A stretch of DNA of 28,169 bases. It comes from JBOGGN01 sp050744165. GTDB lineage: Bacteria > Actinomycetota > Acidimicrobiia > Acidimicrobiales > Palsa-688. The notes beneath the pieces are model-generated. The model was not told the origin of the DNA and made no database searches. It saw nothing but the letters and a program-made list of their open reading frames with translations. Each line of letters begins with the position of its first letter. Position 1 is the first letter of the stretch. A program made the translations under genes and the position numbers. The stretch spans positions 1-28,169 of the forward strand of contig JBOGGN010000445.1 of NCBI GenBank assembly GCA_050744165.1, given 5' to 3'. Below, piece after piece: positions 16,249-24,873 of the stretch.

Positions 16249-16677
16249 TCATCGGCCCGGCTCCTCGGCCAGCCGGACCAACAGCGGCAGCGCCCTGCTG
16301 ATGGCGTCGCGGTCGTCGGAGGACATGGCGGCCAGGCGCTCGGCCAGGTAGGCGTTGCGCCGGGAGCGGCTTTCGGCCAGCATCGACCGGCCGGCCTCGG
16401 TGATGGCGAGGCGAGCGATGCGCCGGTCGGCGGGATCGTGGATGCGCGCCACCAGCCCCGTCTCCTCGAGCTGGGTCGAGATGCGGGTCATCGACGGCGG
16501 GGTGATGTTCTCGGCGTCGGCCAGGCCCTTGAGCGAGACTGGACCGAGGCGCTCCACGGTGGCCAGCGCCGACAGCTGTGACCAGGTGATGTCCGGACCG
16601 ACCTCCTGGCGCAGCCGCCGGGCCAGGCGCATGACGACCATCCGGAGCTGGGCGGGGTTCAGAGTTTCGGTGAGCAC
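16249..16677 (-). CDS. MarR family transcriptional regulator
   Basis: A 142-residue winged-helix regulator. The recognition-helix region LKGLADAENITPPSMTRISTQLEETG (about 50-75) is followed by the wing DPADRRIARLAITEAG with the conserved DxRxxxL pattern. The GTG start at 16677 has AAGGAG about 11 nt upstream. Such proteins are homodimeric repressors released by small ligands. Its position directly upstream of an MFS exporter gene on the same strand suggests it represses its own operon. Confidence 0.92.
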   Translation of the reverse strand: MLTETLNPAQLRMVVMRLARRLRQEVGPDITWSQLSALATVERLGPVSLKGLADAENITPPSMTRISTQLEETGLVARIHDPADRRIARLAITEAGRSMLAESRSRRNAYLAERLAAMSSDDRDAISRALPLLVRLAEEPGR

Positions 16678-16717
16678 GACAAGGACAACTCCTTCGCCAT
16701 GCTAACTATTCCCTCGG

Positions 16718-17053
16718 CTAAGTGTTTGGTCGCTCCGCGCCATTAGCGGGGATGCTGGGCTGAACCCCCGGCAGGTAGTGGATGTAGAGACCCTCGATCG
16801 ACTCTTTAAGGCCGTCGGGCGCAGTCCACGCGTTGAGCTCGATGGTGACCTCGTTGGAAAAGATGTGCACCGCCTTGACGGCCTTGTGCTCGAACAGGCG
16901 GCGGGCCAACTGGTCGGGGGGCCGGTGCCCGGTGGCGTCGGCAGCGCTGCGGTAGTCCTCGTGGCCCATGCCGGTCAACACCCGGTTCAACTCGAAGCGG
17001 ACGATGCCGGGGCGGCGGGAGGGCTTCTGGGAAACGGTGATGGGCTGGCCCAT
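16718..17053 (-). CDS. NifU N-terminal domain protein
   Basis: A 111-residue protein resembling the scaffold Nfu/NifU N-terminal domain: GIVRFELNRVLTG, then YRSAADA, a LARRLFEHKAVKAVHIF stretch and EVTIEL, matching the usual Nfu-N pattern of RSA, PLARRLF and a buried strand. The C-terminal CxxC iron-sulfur domain of full Nfu proteins is missing, so a direct Fe-S scaffold role is unlikely. The ATG at 17053 gives a normal domain length. It is divergent from the AI-2E transporter with a 37-bp gap, and 40 bp upstream of marR. Confidence 0.78.
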   Translation of the reverse strand: MGQPITVSQKPSRRPGIVRFELNRVLTGMGHEDYRSAADATGHRPPDQLARRLFEHKAVKAVHIFSNEVTIELNAWTAPDGLKESIEGLYIHYLPGVQPSIPANGAERPNT

Positions 17054-17090
17054 GGCTCTGGGAGCGTACAGGCCGCAGTACCTTGCGAGC

Positions 17091-18203
17091 ATGGCGTCCG
17101 ACGTCCGCCGCCGAGTCGTCCCCATCCGGACCATGCTCGCCGTGGTGGGCTCGGTGATCCTCACCATCCTGGTCATCGAGATCCTGCTCAAACTGCGCCA
17201 GATCGTCGTGTGGACGGCGGTGTCGGCGCTGTTCGCCATCGTCCTCCACCCGCCGGTGGAGCTGCTGGTCAACAAGCTCAAGATGGCCCGGGCGGTGGCC
17301 GCCTTGCTGGTGTTCCTGACGGGCACCGTGGTCGTTGCCGGCCTGGGCTACGCCTTCGTGCGACCGCTGGCAGACCAGATCACCGTGGCGGTCAACGAGG
17401 TGCCCGGCTACGTGGCCGACGCCCAATCCGGGCGGGGGACCATCGGCCACCTGGTGAAGAAGTACAACATCGACACCTGGGTGCAGAAGAACCAACCGAA
17501 GCTGCAAAGCGCCCTCAAGTCGGCCGAGAAACCGCTGGTCAAGGTGGCCACCGGCCTGCTCAACACCCTTACCGCGGCGGCCACGATCATCGTGATGACG
17601 TTTCTGCTGCTGATCGAGGGGCCCCGGATGATGGAAGGGGGACTGGCAGTCCTTTCGCCTCCAACCCGGCGCCCGGTCGAGGCGGTCCTCCGGGACCTGG
17701 TCCGCGCGGTGGCGGGGTACATGGGCGGCGTCCTCGCCTCCAGCATCCTCGCGGGACTGGTCTCCTACGTCGCGCTGTGGGCCCTCGGCATCCCATTTCG
17801 GGGCGTGCTGGCGCTGTGGATCGGCTTCACCACCCTCATCCCACTGGTCGGCATCTTCGTGGGGGTGATCCCGGCGGCGGTGGTGGGCTTCATCCACTCC
17901 ACCCCGGCGGGCTTCGCCATCATTGTCATCGTGCTCGGCTTGTCTCTGATCGAGAACCGGACGCTGGGCAAGCTGATCAACGCCCGCACCATCGACTTGA
18001 GCCCGCTGGCGGTGGCGGTGAGCGTGATCGCGGGCTTGCAGTTGTTGGGGTTCCTTGGGGTGTTTCTGGCGATTCCCGTCGCCGGCGCCATCCACGTGGT
18101 CGTCCGGGACGTGTGGTTCCTCCGACACCCGTCCACGGCTCCCGCTCCCGCTCCCGCTGCGGCCGCGGTGGTGGCTGGCGATGCCGCCGCGGTCGGGAGC
18201 TGA
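17091..18203 (+). CDS. AI-2E family transporter
   Basis: A 370-residue membrane protein of the AI-2E/PerM (UPF0118) family with about eight helices: two N-terminal, then a soluble stretch of about 130 residues (including a basic KYNIDTWVQKNQPKLQ section), then helices from about 160 on. IPFRGVLALWIGFTTLIPLVG and the LIENRTLGKLI segment are conserved landmarks. Family members are exporters or ion antiporters; AI-2 transport is not implied. The start is ATG 17091; upstream in-frame codons would overlap the divergent NifU-N gene. Its C-terminal tail is Ala/Pro-rich. The ornithine cyclodeaminase gene starts 4 nt after its stop. Confidence 0.88.
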   Translation: MASDVRRRVVPIRTMLAVVGSVILTILVIEILLKLRQIVVWTAVSALFAIVLHPPVELLVNKLKMARAVAALLVFLTGTVVVAGLGYAFVRPLADQITVAVNEVPGYVADAQSGRGTIGHLVKKYNIDTWVQKNQPKLQSALKSAEKPLVKVATGLLNTLTAAATIIVMTFLLLIEGPRMMEGGLAVLSPPTRRPVEAVLRDLVRAVAGYMGGVLASSILAGLVSYVALWALGIPFRGVLALWIGFTTLIPLVGIFVGVIPAAVVGFIHSTPAGFAIIVIVLGLSLIENRTLGKLINARTIDLSPLAVAVSVIAGLQLLGFLGVFLAIPVAGAIHVVVRDVWFLRHPSTAPAPAPAAAAVVAGDAAAVGS

Positions 18204-18207
18204 TCGC

Positions 18208-19446
18208 GTGGCCAGCGAAGTGATCGAGATCGAGGGCCACATCATTGATTCCTTGACGCTGGCCAAGGTGATGGACCTGATCGTCGCCGCGGGGGCCGAC
18301 TACGAGGTCCTCGAGGTGGCGATCGGCAAGACCAACGTGGACATGTCGCGGGCTCGCCTCGAGGTCACCGCCGCCGACCAGGACGCCCTTCAGTCGCTGC
18401 TCGACCAACTCCAGATCCACGGTGCCAACCGGGTTATGACCGGCGACGCCGAGTTGGTGGAAGCCGATCGGGACGGCGTTTTTCCCGCCGGTTTTTACTC
18501 CACCACCAACCTGCCCACGGCGGTGCGCGTCGGCGGCCGGTGGCTGGAGGTGGTGCAGCCCGAGATGGACTGCGGGCTGGTCGTGCGCCAAGGCTTGGGC
18601 TACGAGGGCCAGGAGCAGGTTGTCGTGGCGCCGATGCACCGGATCCGGGTCGGGGACCTGGTGGTGGTGGGCACCGAGGGGGTCCGGGTGTCGCCGCCGT
18701 CGCCGCCGAGGGGCGCCCACCCCTTCGAGTTCATGAACTCCGAGGTGTCCTCCGAGAAGCCCAAGGAACTGCTGGTGCATCAGGTCGCGGCCCGGCTCCG
18801 GCGGGCCCGGGCCAACGGGCTGAAGATTCTGGCGGTGTGCGGCCCGGCGGTCATCCACACCGGCGCCGGCCCGTCGATCGCGACGTTGATCCGGGAGGGA
18901 TGGATCGACGTGCTGTTCGCGGGCAACGGTTTCGCCACCCACGACCTCGAGTCCAACGTGATGGGCACCTCGCTCGGCGTGTCCGTGAAATCCGGCGCCG
19001 CGGCCGAGGGAGGCCACTCCAACCACCTGCGGGTGATCAACGAGATCCGCCGCTACGGTTCCATCGCGGCTGCGGTGGACGCCGGCTACATCGATGGCGG
19101 GGTGATGTACGAGTGCGTGCACCGGGGCATCCCCTTCGTGCTCGGCGGCTCGGTGCGCGACGACGGCCCGCTGCCCGACGTCTACAGCGACGTGGTCGAG
19201 GCGGCCGATGCCATGCGCTACCTGATCCCCGGCGTCGGGGTGGCCCTGATGCTGGCCTCCACACTGCACGCCATCGCTACCGGCAACCTGCTGCCCGCCG
19301 GCGTGGAGACCTTCTGCGTCGACATCAACCCCGCGGTGGTCACCAAGCTCGCCGACCGGGGCAGCCACCAGGCACTCGGGATCGTGACCGACGTGGGGCT
19401 GTTCACCTCCGGCCTGCTGGAGCAGTTGCTCGTCGCGCCCGAATGA
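18208..19446 (+). CDS. Ornithine cyclodeaminase, LOR/SDH (TIGR00300) type
   Basis: A 412-residue protein with the LOR/SDH region throughout: EGHIIDSLTLAKVMD at the start, FPAGFYSTTN, EMDCGLVV, FMNSEVSSEKPKELL, AVIHTGAG, then FAGNGFATHD, GTSLGV and GGHSNHLRVINEIRR, ending in VDINPAVVTKLADRG. It matches the C-terminal half of the cyanobacterial AgrE/ArgZ enzyme and archaeal nickel-pincer-nucleotide ornithine cyclodeaminases, which convert ornithine to proline and ammonia; it is unrelated to the classical mu-crystallin-type enzyme. The GTG start at 18208 has GGGAG 8 nt upstream, inside the end of the transporter gene. Its stop overlaps the next start by 4 nt (ATGA), coupling it to the arginine dihydrolase-like gene. 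Confidence 0.88.
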   Translation: MASEVIEIEGHIIDSLTLAKVMDLIVAAGADYEVLEVAIGKTNVDMSRARLEVTAADQDALQSLLDQLQIHGANRVMTGDAELVEADRDGVFPAGFYSTTNLPTAVRVGGRWLEVVQPEMDCGLVVRQGLGYEGQEQVVVAPMHRIRVGDLVVVGTEGVRVSPPSPPRGAHPFEFMNSEVSSEKPKELLVHQVAARLRRARANGLKILAVCGPAVIHTGAGPSIATLIREGWIDVLFAGNGFATHDLESNVMGTSLGVSVKSGAAAEGGHSNHLRVINEIRRYGSIAAAVDAGYIDGGVMYECVHRGIPFVLGGSVRDDGPLPDVYSDVVEAADAMRYLIPGVGVALMLASTLHAIATGNLLPAGVETFCVDINPAVVTKLADRGSHQALGIVTDVGLFTSGLLEQLLVAPE

Positions 19447-20306
19447 GCCAGCTCCGGTGGGGCCGGCACTACCTGATGTGCCCACCGCGCTACTTCCGGG
19501 TGGCCTACCAGATCAACCCGTGGATGATCGCCGAGGTCGTCCCCGACGTCGACCGGGCTCAAGAGCAGTGGGACGCTCTGGTCGCCACGCTGCGGGCGGC
19601 GGGCGCCACCGTCGAGGTGCAGCCGCCGGAGCAGGAGTGGCCCGACCTCGTCTTTACCGCCAACGCGGGGATCGTGAGTGGGCGGCAGTTCGTGCCCGCC
19701 CGTTTCCGCCACCCTGAGCGGCGGGGGGAAACGCCGCACGACGTCGACTGGTTCGAGGGTCACGGGTTTACGGTCACCGAACTTCCGCTCGGGGTCTGCC
19801 AGGAGGGGGCGGGCGACGCTCTGCCCTTCGGCGAGGTGCTGGTGGCGGCCTACCGGTTCCGCAGTGACGCCGCGTCCCACGCCTACCTGTCGCGGCTGAC
19901 CGGTACCGCGGTGCGCTCCGTCGAGCTGGTTGACGAGCGGTTCTACCACCTCGACCTGACGCTGTGCCCCCTCGACGAACGCCGGGCCATGGTGGCCCCG
20001 ATCGGTTGGGACTCCTACGGGCGACGGGTGATGGAATCGCTGATCCCCGAGCCCCTCGTTCTGGAGCCCGAGGAGGCGCTGCAGTTCTGCGCCAACTCGG
20101 TGGTGGTGGGCTCGACGGTTGTCATGCCCGCCTGCCCGCCCCGGGTGGGACGACAGCTCGAAGCCTGGGGGTTCGACCCGGTGGTCTGCGACATGGGCGA
20201 ATTCTTGAAGGCGGGCGGGGGGTGTCGGTGCCTCACGCTGGCGCTCGACGTCACCCTGGGCACCCTGGGCAGTGTGGGCACCTTGGGCCCGGGGAAAGGG
20301 CCATGA
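19443..20306 (+). CDS. Arginine dihydrolase-like guanidino-modifying enzyme (ArgZ/AgrE N-domain)
   Basis: A 287-residue guanidino-group-modifying enzyme. YLMCPPRYF and INPWM open the domain; PDLVFTANAG (Asn74), EGAGDAL (Glu121, Asp125), RFYHLDLTLCPL (His169) and EFLKAGGGCRCLTL (nucleophile Cys263) supply the active site. These are the motifs of the N-terminal half of AgrE/ArgZ, where the Asn in FTANAG is linked to full hydrolysis of arginine to ornithine, CO2 and 2 NH3 rather than deimination to citrulline. Dimethylarginase or deiminase activity is the alternative. ATG 19443 overlaps the cyclodeaminase stop. An added tail after residue 267 is a Thr/Leu/Gly run from a small DNA repeat. Confidence 0.85.
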   Translation: MSQLRWGRHYLMCPPRYFRVAYQINPWMIAEVVPDVDRAQEQWDALVATLRAAGATVEVQPPEQEWPDLVFTANAGIVSGRQFVPARFRHPERRGETPHDVDWFEGHGFTVTELPLGVCQEGAGDALPFGEVLVAAYRFRSDAASHAYLSRLTGTAVRSVELVDERFYHLDLTLCPLDERRAMVAPIGWDSYGRRVMESLIPEPLVLEPEEALQFCANSVVVGSTVVMPACPPRVGRQLEAWGFDPVVCDMGEFLKAGGGCRCLTLALDVTLGTLGSVGTLGPGKGP

Positions 20307-20314
20307 GTTAACAT

Positions 20315-20362
20315 CGTTAACACAAGTGCAGGGCGTTATAGCGCCCCGCACTTGTGTTAACG
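20315..20362. repeat. 48-bp near-perfect palindrome, REP-like
   Basis: CGTTAACACAAGTGC on the left pairs with GCACTTGTGTTAACG on the right, and GGGCG with CGCCC, around the centre GCGTTATAGCGC. The core is shared with the elements at 25549-25596 and 4825-4855, while the arms differ but remain complementary. Lying between convergent genes (ends 20306 and 20474) it could also act as a bidirectional terminator, though there is no T-run. Confidence 0.75.
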
Positions 20363-20372
20363 GTCATAAGTC

Positions 20373-20457
20373 ATGCCGGCCTCAAGCGGTCCATCCACGA
20401 CGCCGGATCGGGCAACTCCTGCGATACCTGGCGTACCAGGCCGAAGAAGCCGGTCGG
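20373..20457 (+). pseudogene. Relic of an IS200/IS605-type TnpB C-terminal region
   Basis: The plus strand encodes AGLKRSIHDAGSG, then, after a one-base frame change near 20411, QLLRYLAYQAEEAGR. Together they match the TnpB/OrfB pattern in which LA-RSI-DAGWG is followed by a L-YKAE-AGR block. The homologous piece at the right window edge shares the second block. No start, no RuvC remainder and no zinc finger survive, so this is a short, frameshifted remnant. Confidence 0.6.
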
Positions 20458-20473
20458 GGGGCAGCCCTTAGAC

Positions 20474-23400
20474 TTAGGCCGGCACGGAAGCCGGTTCCAC
20501 CTCGTCGCCGAGGGACAAGGCCTGCCACATGTCGGCGTAGCGACCCTGCCGGGCCAAGAGGTCGTCATGGGTTCCTTGTTCGACCACCCGGCCGCCGTCG
20601 AGGACGATGATCCGGTCGGCGGAGCGGGCGGTTTGCAACCGATGGGCGATGAGGATCGAGGTCCGGCCCTGGGCGACGACACCCATGGCTCGGGCCACCT
20701 TGGCCTCGGTGCCGAGGTCCAGATTCGACGTGGCTTCGTCGAGCAACAAGATGGCCGGGTCGACCAGCAGGGCCCGGGCCAGGGCGATCAGCTGGCGCTC
20801 GCCGGCCGACAGGCTGCGGCCCCGCTCGGCGACCACGTGGCGGTAGCCGCCGGCGAGCCCGGCGATGAAGTCGTGGGCGCCAACTGCGCGAGCGGCTCGC
20901 TCGACCTCGGCATCGGAGGCGTCCTGGCGGCCATAGGCAATGTTGTCGCGGATGCTGCCCGCGAACAGGAACGCCTCCTGGGGCACGTACCCCAGCTGGC
21001 GTCGGTAGGCGCCCAGGTCGATCTGGCGCAGGTCGTGGCCGTCGACGAGGACGGCACCTTTCGTCGGGTCGTAGAAACGGGCGAACAGCTTCATCACGGT
21101 GGACTTCCCGGCGCCGGTCTCCCCCACCAGGGCCACCGATTCCCGGGGATCGATCGTGAGGTCGATGCCCCTTAGGGCTTCGGCCTGGACCCCCGGGTAG
21201 GAAAAGTGGACGCCGGCAAGGGCGAGGGCACCGGTGATGCGGCCCACCGGAAGTGGCTCCAAGGGGAGGGGCACCCCCGTCTGAATGTGCATCAACTCGT
21301 TGATCTTCTCCATCGAGGCGACGGCCTGCTGATAGGAGTCGAACACCTGCGACAGCTGCTGGATGGGGCTGAAAAGGAGGTCCGAGAACAGCACGAAGGC
21401 GACCAGTTCGCCGACGGTCAGCGAGTGGCTGCGCACCAGCAGGAAGCCGACGCCGAACACCACCGCCACCGCGATCTCGGAGAGGAACTCCACGAAGGGG
21501 AAATACAGCGACACCAGCCACTGGGCGCGGACCCGGGCGTCGAGGTAGGACGAGGCAAGGGTACGGAAATGGCTCTCGTTTTGCTCCTCCCGCACAAAGG
21601 CCTGAGATTCCCGTACTCCGGAGAGGTTCTCCTGGAGGTTGGCGTTGACGATGGCGATCCTGTCGCGCGCGGCGCGGTAGGCGCGGCTCGAAAGTCGCCG
21701 GTAGACGATGGTGGCCACAATGAGCGGGGCGAGCACGGCCAGCAAGGCCAATCCGAGCCGCCAGTTCATATTCAGCATGACGATGGCGACGCCGACGAAA
21801 GTGAGCAGGCTTACGATGGCGGTAATCAATCCCTGCTCCAGCAGGTCGCTGAAGGCATCGATGTCGGTGGTCATCCGGGTCATGATCCGTCCCGCCATTT
21901 CCCGGTCGTAGAAGTCGATGGACAGCCGCTGCAGCTGGGCGAAGATGCGGACTCGCAGGGCGAGCAGCATTCGTTCCGAGGTACGCCCGGTGATGAATGT
22001 CTGGGCCATACTGATAACCAGGTCGGCAACGGTCACGAACAAAAAGAGGCCCGCTGCCAGGAAGAGCGCCGAGGAAGCCCCTTTCTCGATGCCGTTGTCG
22101 ATACCGGAGCGGACCAGCACCGGGCCGACGATGGTCGCCAGGGCGTCGAGGACGACCAAGACCATGCCCAGCGCCAGACCCGCTCGGTAGGGACGGCTGA
22201 ACCGCCACAACCGGAAGTCGTCGTCGTGGCGGGCCTCGGCGGCGGTGTCAACGTCGGGCTCGTCCTCGGCTAAGCGCAGCGCTTCCACTTTGGCCAGAAG
22301 TTCCGGCGTCGCCGCCATGCCGGCCATCCAGCCGTGGTGGCCGCCCATGCCCTTCAGGCCCGCGCCGAGCGCGATGCGGGGCACATCGGGGCCGACGACC
22401 CGCCCGACCGTTTCGGCGACCTCGGGCCAGGCGGCCGGCGTCACCCCGCCATCGGCGCCATTGCTCGCGGCGGGCGTGCCCTCGGTGGCGGGCGTGCCCG
22501 CGGCGGCGGGCGTGCCCTCGGCGTCGCCGCCCGGACCGGCGAGCAGGAGGCGGTAAAGCGCCGACCGGGCCAGCAACTCCTGGTGGCGGCCCTGGTCCAC
22601 CACCCGGCCGTGGTCGACGATGGCGATGCGGTCGGCCAGGTGGAGGGTGGAGCGGCGGTGGGCCACCAGCAGGGTGGTACGGCCCTGCATCACTTTCCGG
22701 AGGGTGGCGTGGATCTCCTCCTCGATCTTGGAGTCGACGGCAGAGGTGGCATCGTCGAGGATCAGGATTCGGGGGTCGGTGAGGACGGCCCGGGCCAGGG
22801 CGATGCGCTGGCGTTGCCCGCCGGAGAGGGTGAGGCCCCGTTCCCCTACCGTGGTGTCGTAGCCGTCGGAGAGGGCGGAGATGAACGCGTGGGCCTCGGC
22901 CACCCGGGCGGCGGCCTCGATTTCCTCCTGGGTCGCGTCTGGGCGGCCGAAGGCGATGTTGGCCCGTATCGACTCGGAGAAGAGGAAACTCTCCTCGAAC
23001 ACCATGCCGATTTGGCGGCGCAGCGAGGCCAGGGTCACGTCTCGGACGTCAACGCCGTCGATGCGCACGGCGCCGCCCTGGACGTCGTAGAAGCGGGGCA
23101 GCAACAAGGCGCCGGTGGACTTGCCCGAGCCCGAAGCGCCGACGAGGGCGACCGTTTCGCCCGGGGCCAGGTGCAGGTCGAAATCGACCAGGACCGGCTC
23201 GCTGCGGAGGTAGCCGAACGTGACCCGCTCGAAGCGCACGTCCCCGGCGGAGGGCGGGAGGGGGGAGGCGCCGGGCGTTTCCCCAACAAGGGGTACCGAA
23301 TCGAGGAGCTCGAAGATGCGCACGGCGCCGGCTCGGGCCTGCTGGCCGACCGTCAGCAGGTTGGAGAGCATCCGGGCCGGGGCGACCATGCCCCCCAGGT

Positions 23401-24349
23401 AGGTGGCGAAGGCCACGAAGGTGCCGAGGGTGATGTCGTGGCGGATGGCCAACCAGCCGCCGAGGGCAATGACCGCCACCTGGCCGAAGGAGGGCAGCGA
23501 CTGCTGGAGCGGCTGGAACCGGGCCTGGAGCCGGACGAAGCGCACCTTGGAACGGAAGAGGCGCTCGGCGGCGGCGACCAGCCGGCCGACCTCACGGTCC
23601 TCTTGGCCGAAGCCCTTGACCACCCGGACGCCAGTCACCGCCTCGTCGACGACGCCGGCCACCACCCCCTCCTGCTGCTGGGCGTCCCAAGCGGCAGGGA
23701 AGACCACGTTGCGCATCCGCAGGGTGACGGCGCCAAGCAGGGGGATGACGAGCAGCGTGACGGCCGTCAGCAGCGGCGAGTAGATCAGCATGATGACGAG
23801 CGACGCCGCCACCAGCAGCACGTTGCCGGCCATCAGGGGCAGAAAAGCCAGGAGGCCCTGGACCAGACCGACGTCGGAGCTGGCCCGGCTGACCAGCTGG
23901 CCGGTCTGCATCTCGTCGTGGCGAGCGAAGTCGAGGCGCTGCAGCTGGTCGAAGATGTGGGTCCGCAGGTCGTTCTGGACGTCGAGGCTGACCCGGCCGC
24001 CGAGGAAGCGCCGGACGTAGGCGGCGCCGAAACGGGCAACGCCGGCCGCCACCAGCAGCAACAACCACGGCCACAGCGAGGAGCGATGGTGGACGATGAC
24101 GTTGTCGACGATTTGGCGTTCCACCGCCGGGCTGAGAGCGGCGATGGCGCTGCCGACGAGGGCGCCGACGAAGGCGAGGGCTACGTTTCGGCGATAGGGG
24201 CGGAGGAACGGGAGTAAGCGGCGGATCCAGCCAGGTGGGCGGGGGCCGTTGGTCGGGATCTGCGGCTCGGGCGGCGGCGGCCGGTCGGCGGGTGCCGCGG
24301 CCGGCGAGCGACCGTCGATTGGGATCTGCGGCTCGGGCGGCGGCGTCAC
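20474..24349 (-). CDS. Fused two-half ABC exporter with one degenerate ATP site
   Basis: A 1291-residue full exporter, TMD1-NBD1-TMD2-NBD2, in one chain. NBD1 has Walker A GASGSGKST (404-412), signature LSGGQ (508-512), and Walker B ending LDD (Asp533 in place of the catalytic Glu). NBD2 has Walker A GETGAGKST (1076-1084), a deviant signature LSAGE (1180-1184), and Walker B LLLDE with Glu1205. This is the pattern of heterodimeric multidrug exporters such as BmrCD or LmrCD, where only one site hydrolyses ATP. Residues 603-715 form a Gly/Thr/Pro/Ala-rich linker. GTG 24349 overlaps the marR stop (GTGA). The N-terminal tail has a duplicated PPPEPQIP block. Likely a drug or lipid exporter under MarR control. 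Confidence 0.93.
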   Translation of the reverse strand: MTPPPEPQIPIDGRSPAAAPADRPPPPEPQIPTNGPRPPGWIRRLLPFLRPYRRNVALAFVGALVGSAIAALSPAVERQIVDNVIVHHRSSLWPWLLLLVAAGVARFGAAYVRRFLGGRVSLDVQNDLRTHIFDQLQRLDFARHDEMQTGQLVSRASSDVGLVQGLLAFLPLMAGNVLLVAASLVIMLIYSPLLTAVTLLVIPLLGAVTLRMRNVVFPAAWDAQQQEGVVAGVVDEAVTGVRVVKGFGQEDREVGRLVAAAERLFRSKVRFVRLQARFQPLQQSLPSFGQVAVIALGGWLAIRHDITLGTFVAFATYLGGMVAPARMLSNLLTVGQQARAGAVRIFELLDSVPLVGETPGASPLPPSAGDVRFERVTFGYLRSEPVLVDFDLHLAPGETVALVGASGSGKSTGALLLPRFYDVQGGAVRIDGVDVRDVTLASLRRQIGMVFEESFLFSESIRANIAFGRPDATQEEIEAAARVAEAHAFISALSDGYDTTVGERGLTLSGGQRQRIALARAVLTDPRILILDDATSAVDSKIEEEIHATLRKVMQGRTTLLVAHRRSTLHLADRIAIVDHGRVVDQGRHQELLARSALYRLLLAGPGGDAEGTPAAAGTPATEGTPAASNGADGGVTPAAWPEVAETVGRVVGPDVPRIALGAGLKGMGGHHGWMAGMAATPELLAKVEALRLAEDEPDVDTAAEARHDDDFRLWRFSRPYRAGLALGMVLVVLDALATIVGPVLVRSGIDNGIEKGASSALFLAAGLFLFVTVADLVISMAQTFITGRTSERMLLALRVRIFAQLQRLSIDFYDREMAGRIMTRMTTDIDAFSDLLEQGLITAIVSLLTFVGVAIVMLNMNWRLGLALLAVLAPLIVATIVYRRLSSRAYRAARDRIAIVNANLQENLSGVRESQAFVREEQNESHFRTLASSYLDARVRAQWLVSLYFPFVEFLSEIAVAVVFGVGFLLVRSHSLTVGELVAFVLFSDLLFSPIQQLSQVFDSYQQAVASMEKINELMHIQTGVPLPLEPLPVGRITGALALAGVHFSYPGVQAEALRGIDLTIDPRESVALVGETGAGKSTVMKLFARFYDPTKGAVLVDGHDLRQIDLGAYRRQLGYVPQEAFLFAGSIRDNIAYGRQDASDAEVERAARAVGAHDFIAGLAGGYRHVVAERGRSLSAGERQLIALARALLVDPAILLLDEATSNLDLGTEAKVARAMGVVAQGRTSILIAHRLQTARSADRIIVLDGGRVVEQGTHDDLLARQGRYADMWQALSLGDEVEPASVPA

Positions 24350-24867
24350 TTTCCGCCGTAGGCCAAGTGCTCGGCCGCGAGGCGCTCGAGGGCGCCGGCC
24401 AGCTGCAACAGGCCCGCCTCGGCCGCCGCCGGGTCCTCGCAATGGGCAAGCACGCCGGCCAGCCGCTCCTCCATGACGGCGTCGGTGGCGGCGAGGACGT
24501 CGCGGCCGGCGGCGGTCAGCGAGAGGCACACCGCCCGGCGGTCACCGCTGACGACCGATCGGGCGAGGAAGCCCCGTTCGACCAACCCCTCGACCACCGC
24601 GGTGACGGTGGGCTTCGACAGCGCCAGGGCGCCGGCCAGCTTGGTGGCCCGCTGGTCGCCGGTAGCAACCATGACCAGCAGCCGGTATTGCGGCAGGCTC
24701 AGTTGGTGGGAGGCTCGTTCGAGGTGGCGAGTGGCGCGGACCAAAGCCCGGGCGGCCGTGGTCCCACTGCTGACGGGGCCCGTGAGCTGGGCGACGGCGA
24801 GGTCGCCGTTGCGAGCGCTGGCCTGGGCGCTGGCCTCAGGGGCGGGGTCGTGGTCAAGGGAAGACAT
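24346..24867 (-). CDS. MarR family transcriptional regulator of the ABC operon
   Basis: A 173-residue winged-helix protein. LPQYRLLVMVATGDQRATKLAGALALSKPTVTAVVEGLVERGFLAR covers the helix-turn-helix (about 70-115), with the wing SGDRRAVCLSLTAAGRDVLA after it. The first 30 residues are a polar extension. ATG 24867 has GGTGG 7 nt upstream. The stop overlaps the ABC exporter start by 4 nt, giving a coupled regulator-transporter pair as in many MarR-controlled efflux operons. Candidate operator repeats lie at 24874-24903. Confidence 0.92.
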   Translation of the reverse strand: MSSLDHDPAPEASAQASARNGDLAVAQLTGPVSSGTTAARALVRATRHLERASHQLSLPQYRLLVMVATGDQRATKLAGALALSKPTVTAVVEGLVERGFLARSVVSGDRRAVCLSLTAAGRDVLAATDAVMEERLAGVLAHCEDPAAAEAGLLQLAGALERLAAEHLAYGGK

Positions 24868-24873
24868 GTCCGG

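Noticed and set aside
20565..22208. Open frame of about 550 codons antiparallel or offset to the ABC exporter
   Set aside because: Same strand, other frame of the exporter; low-complexity Arg/Pro composition.
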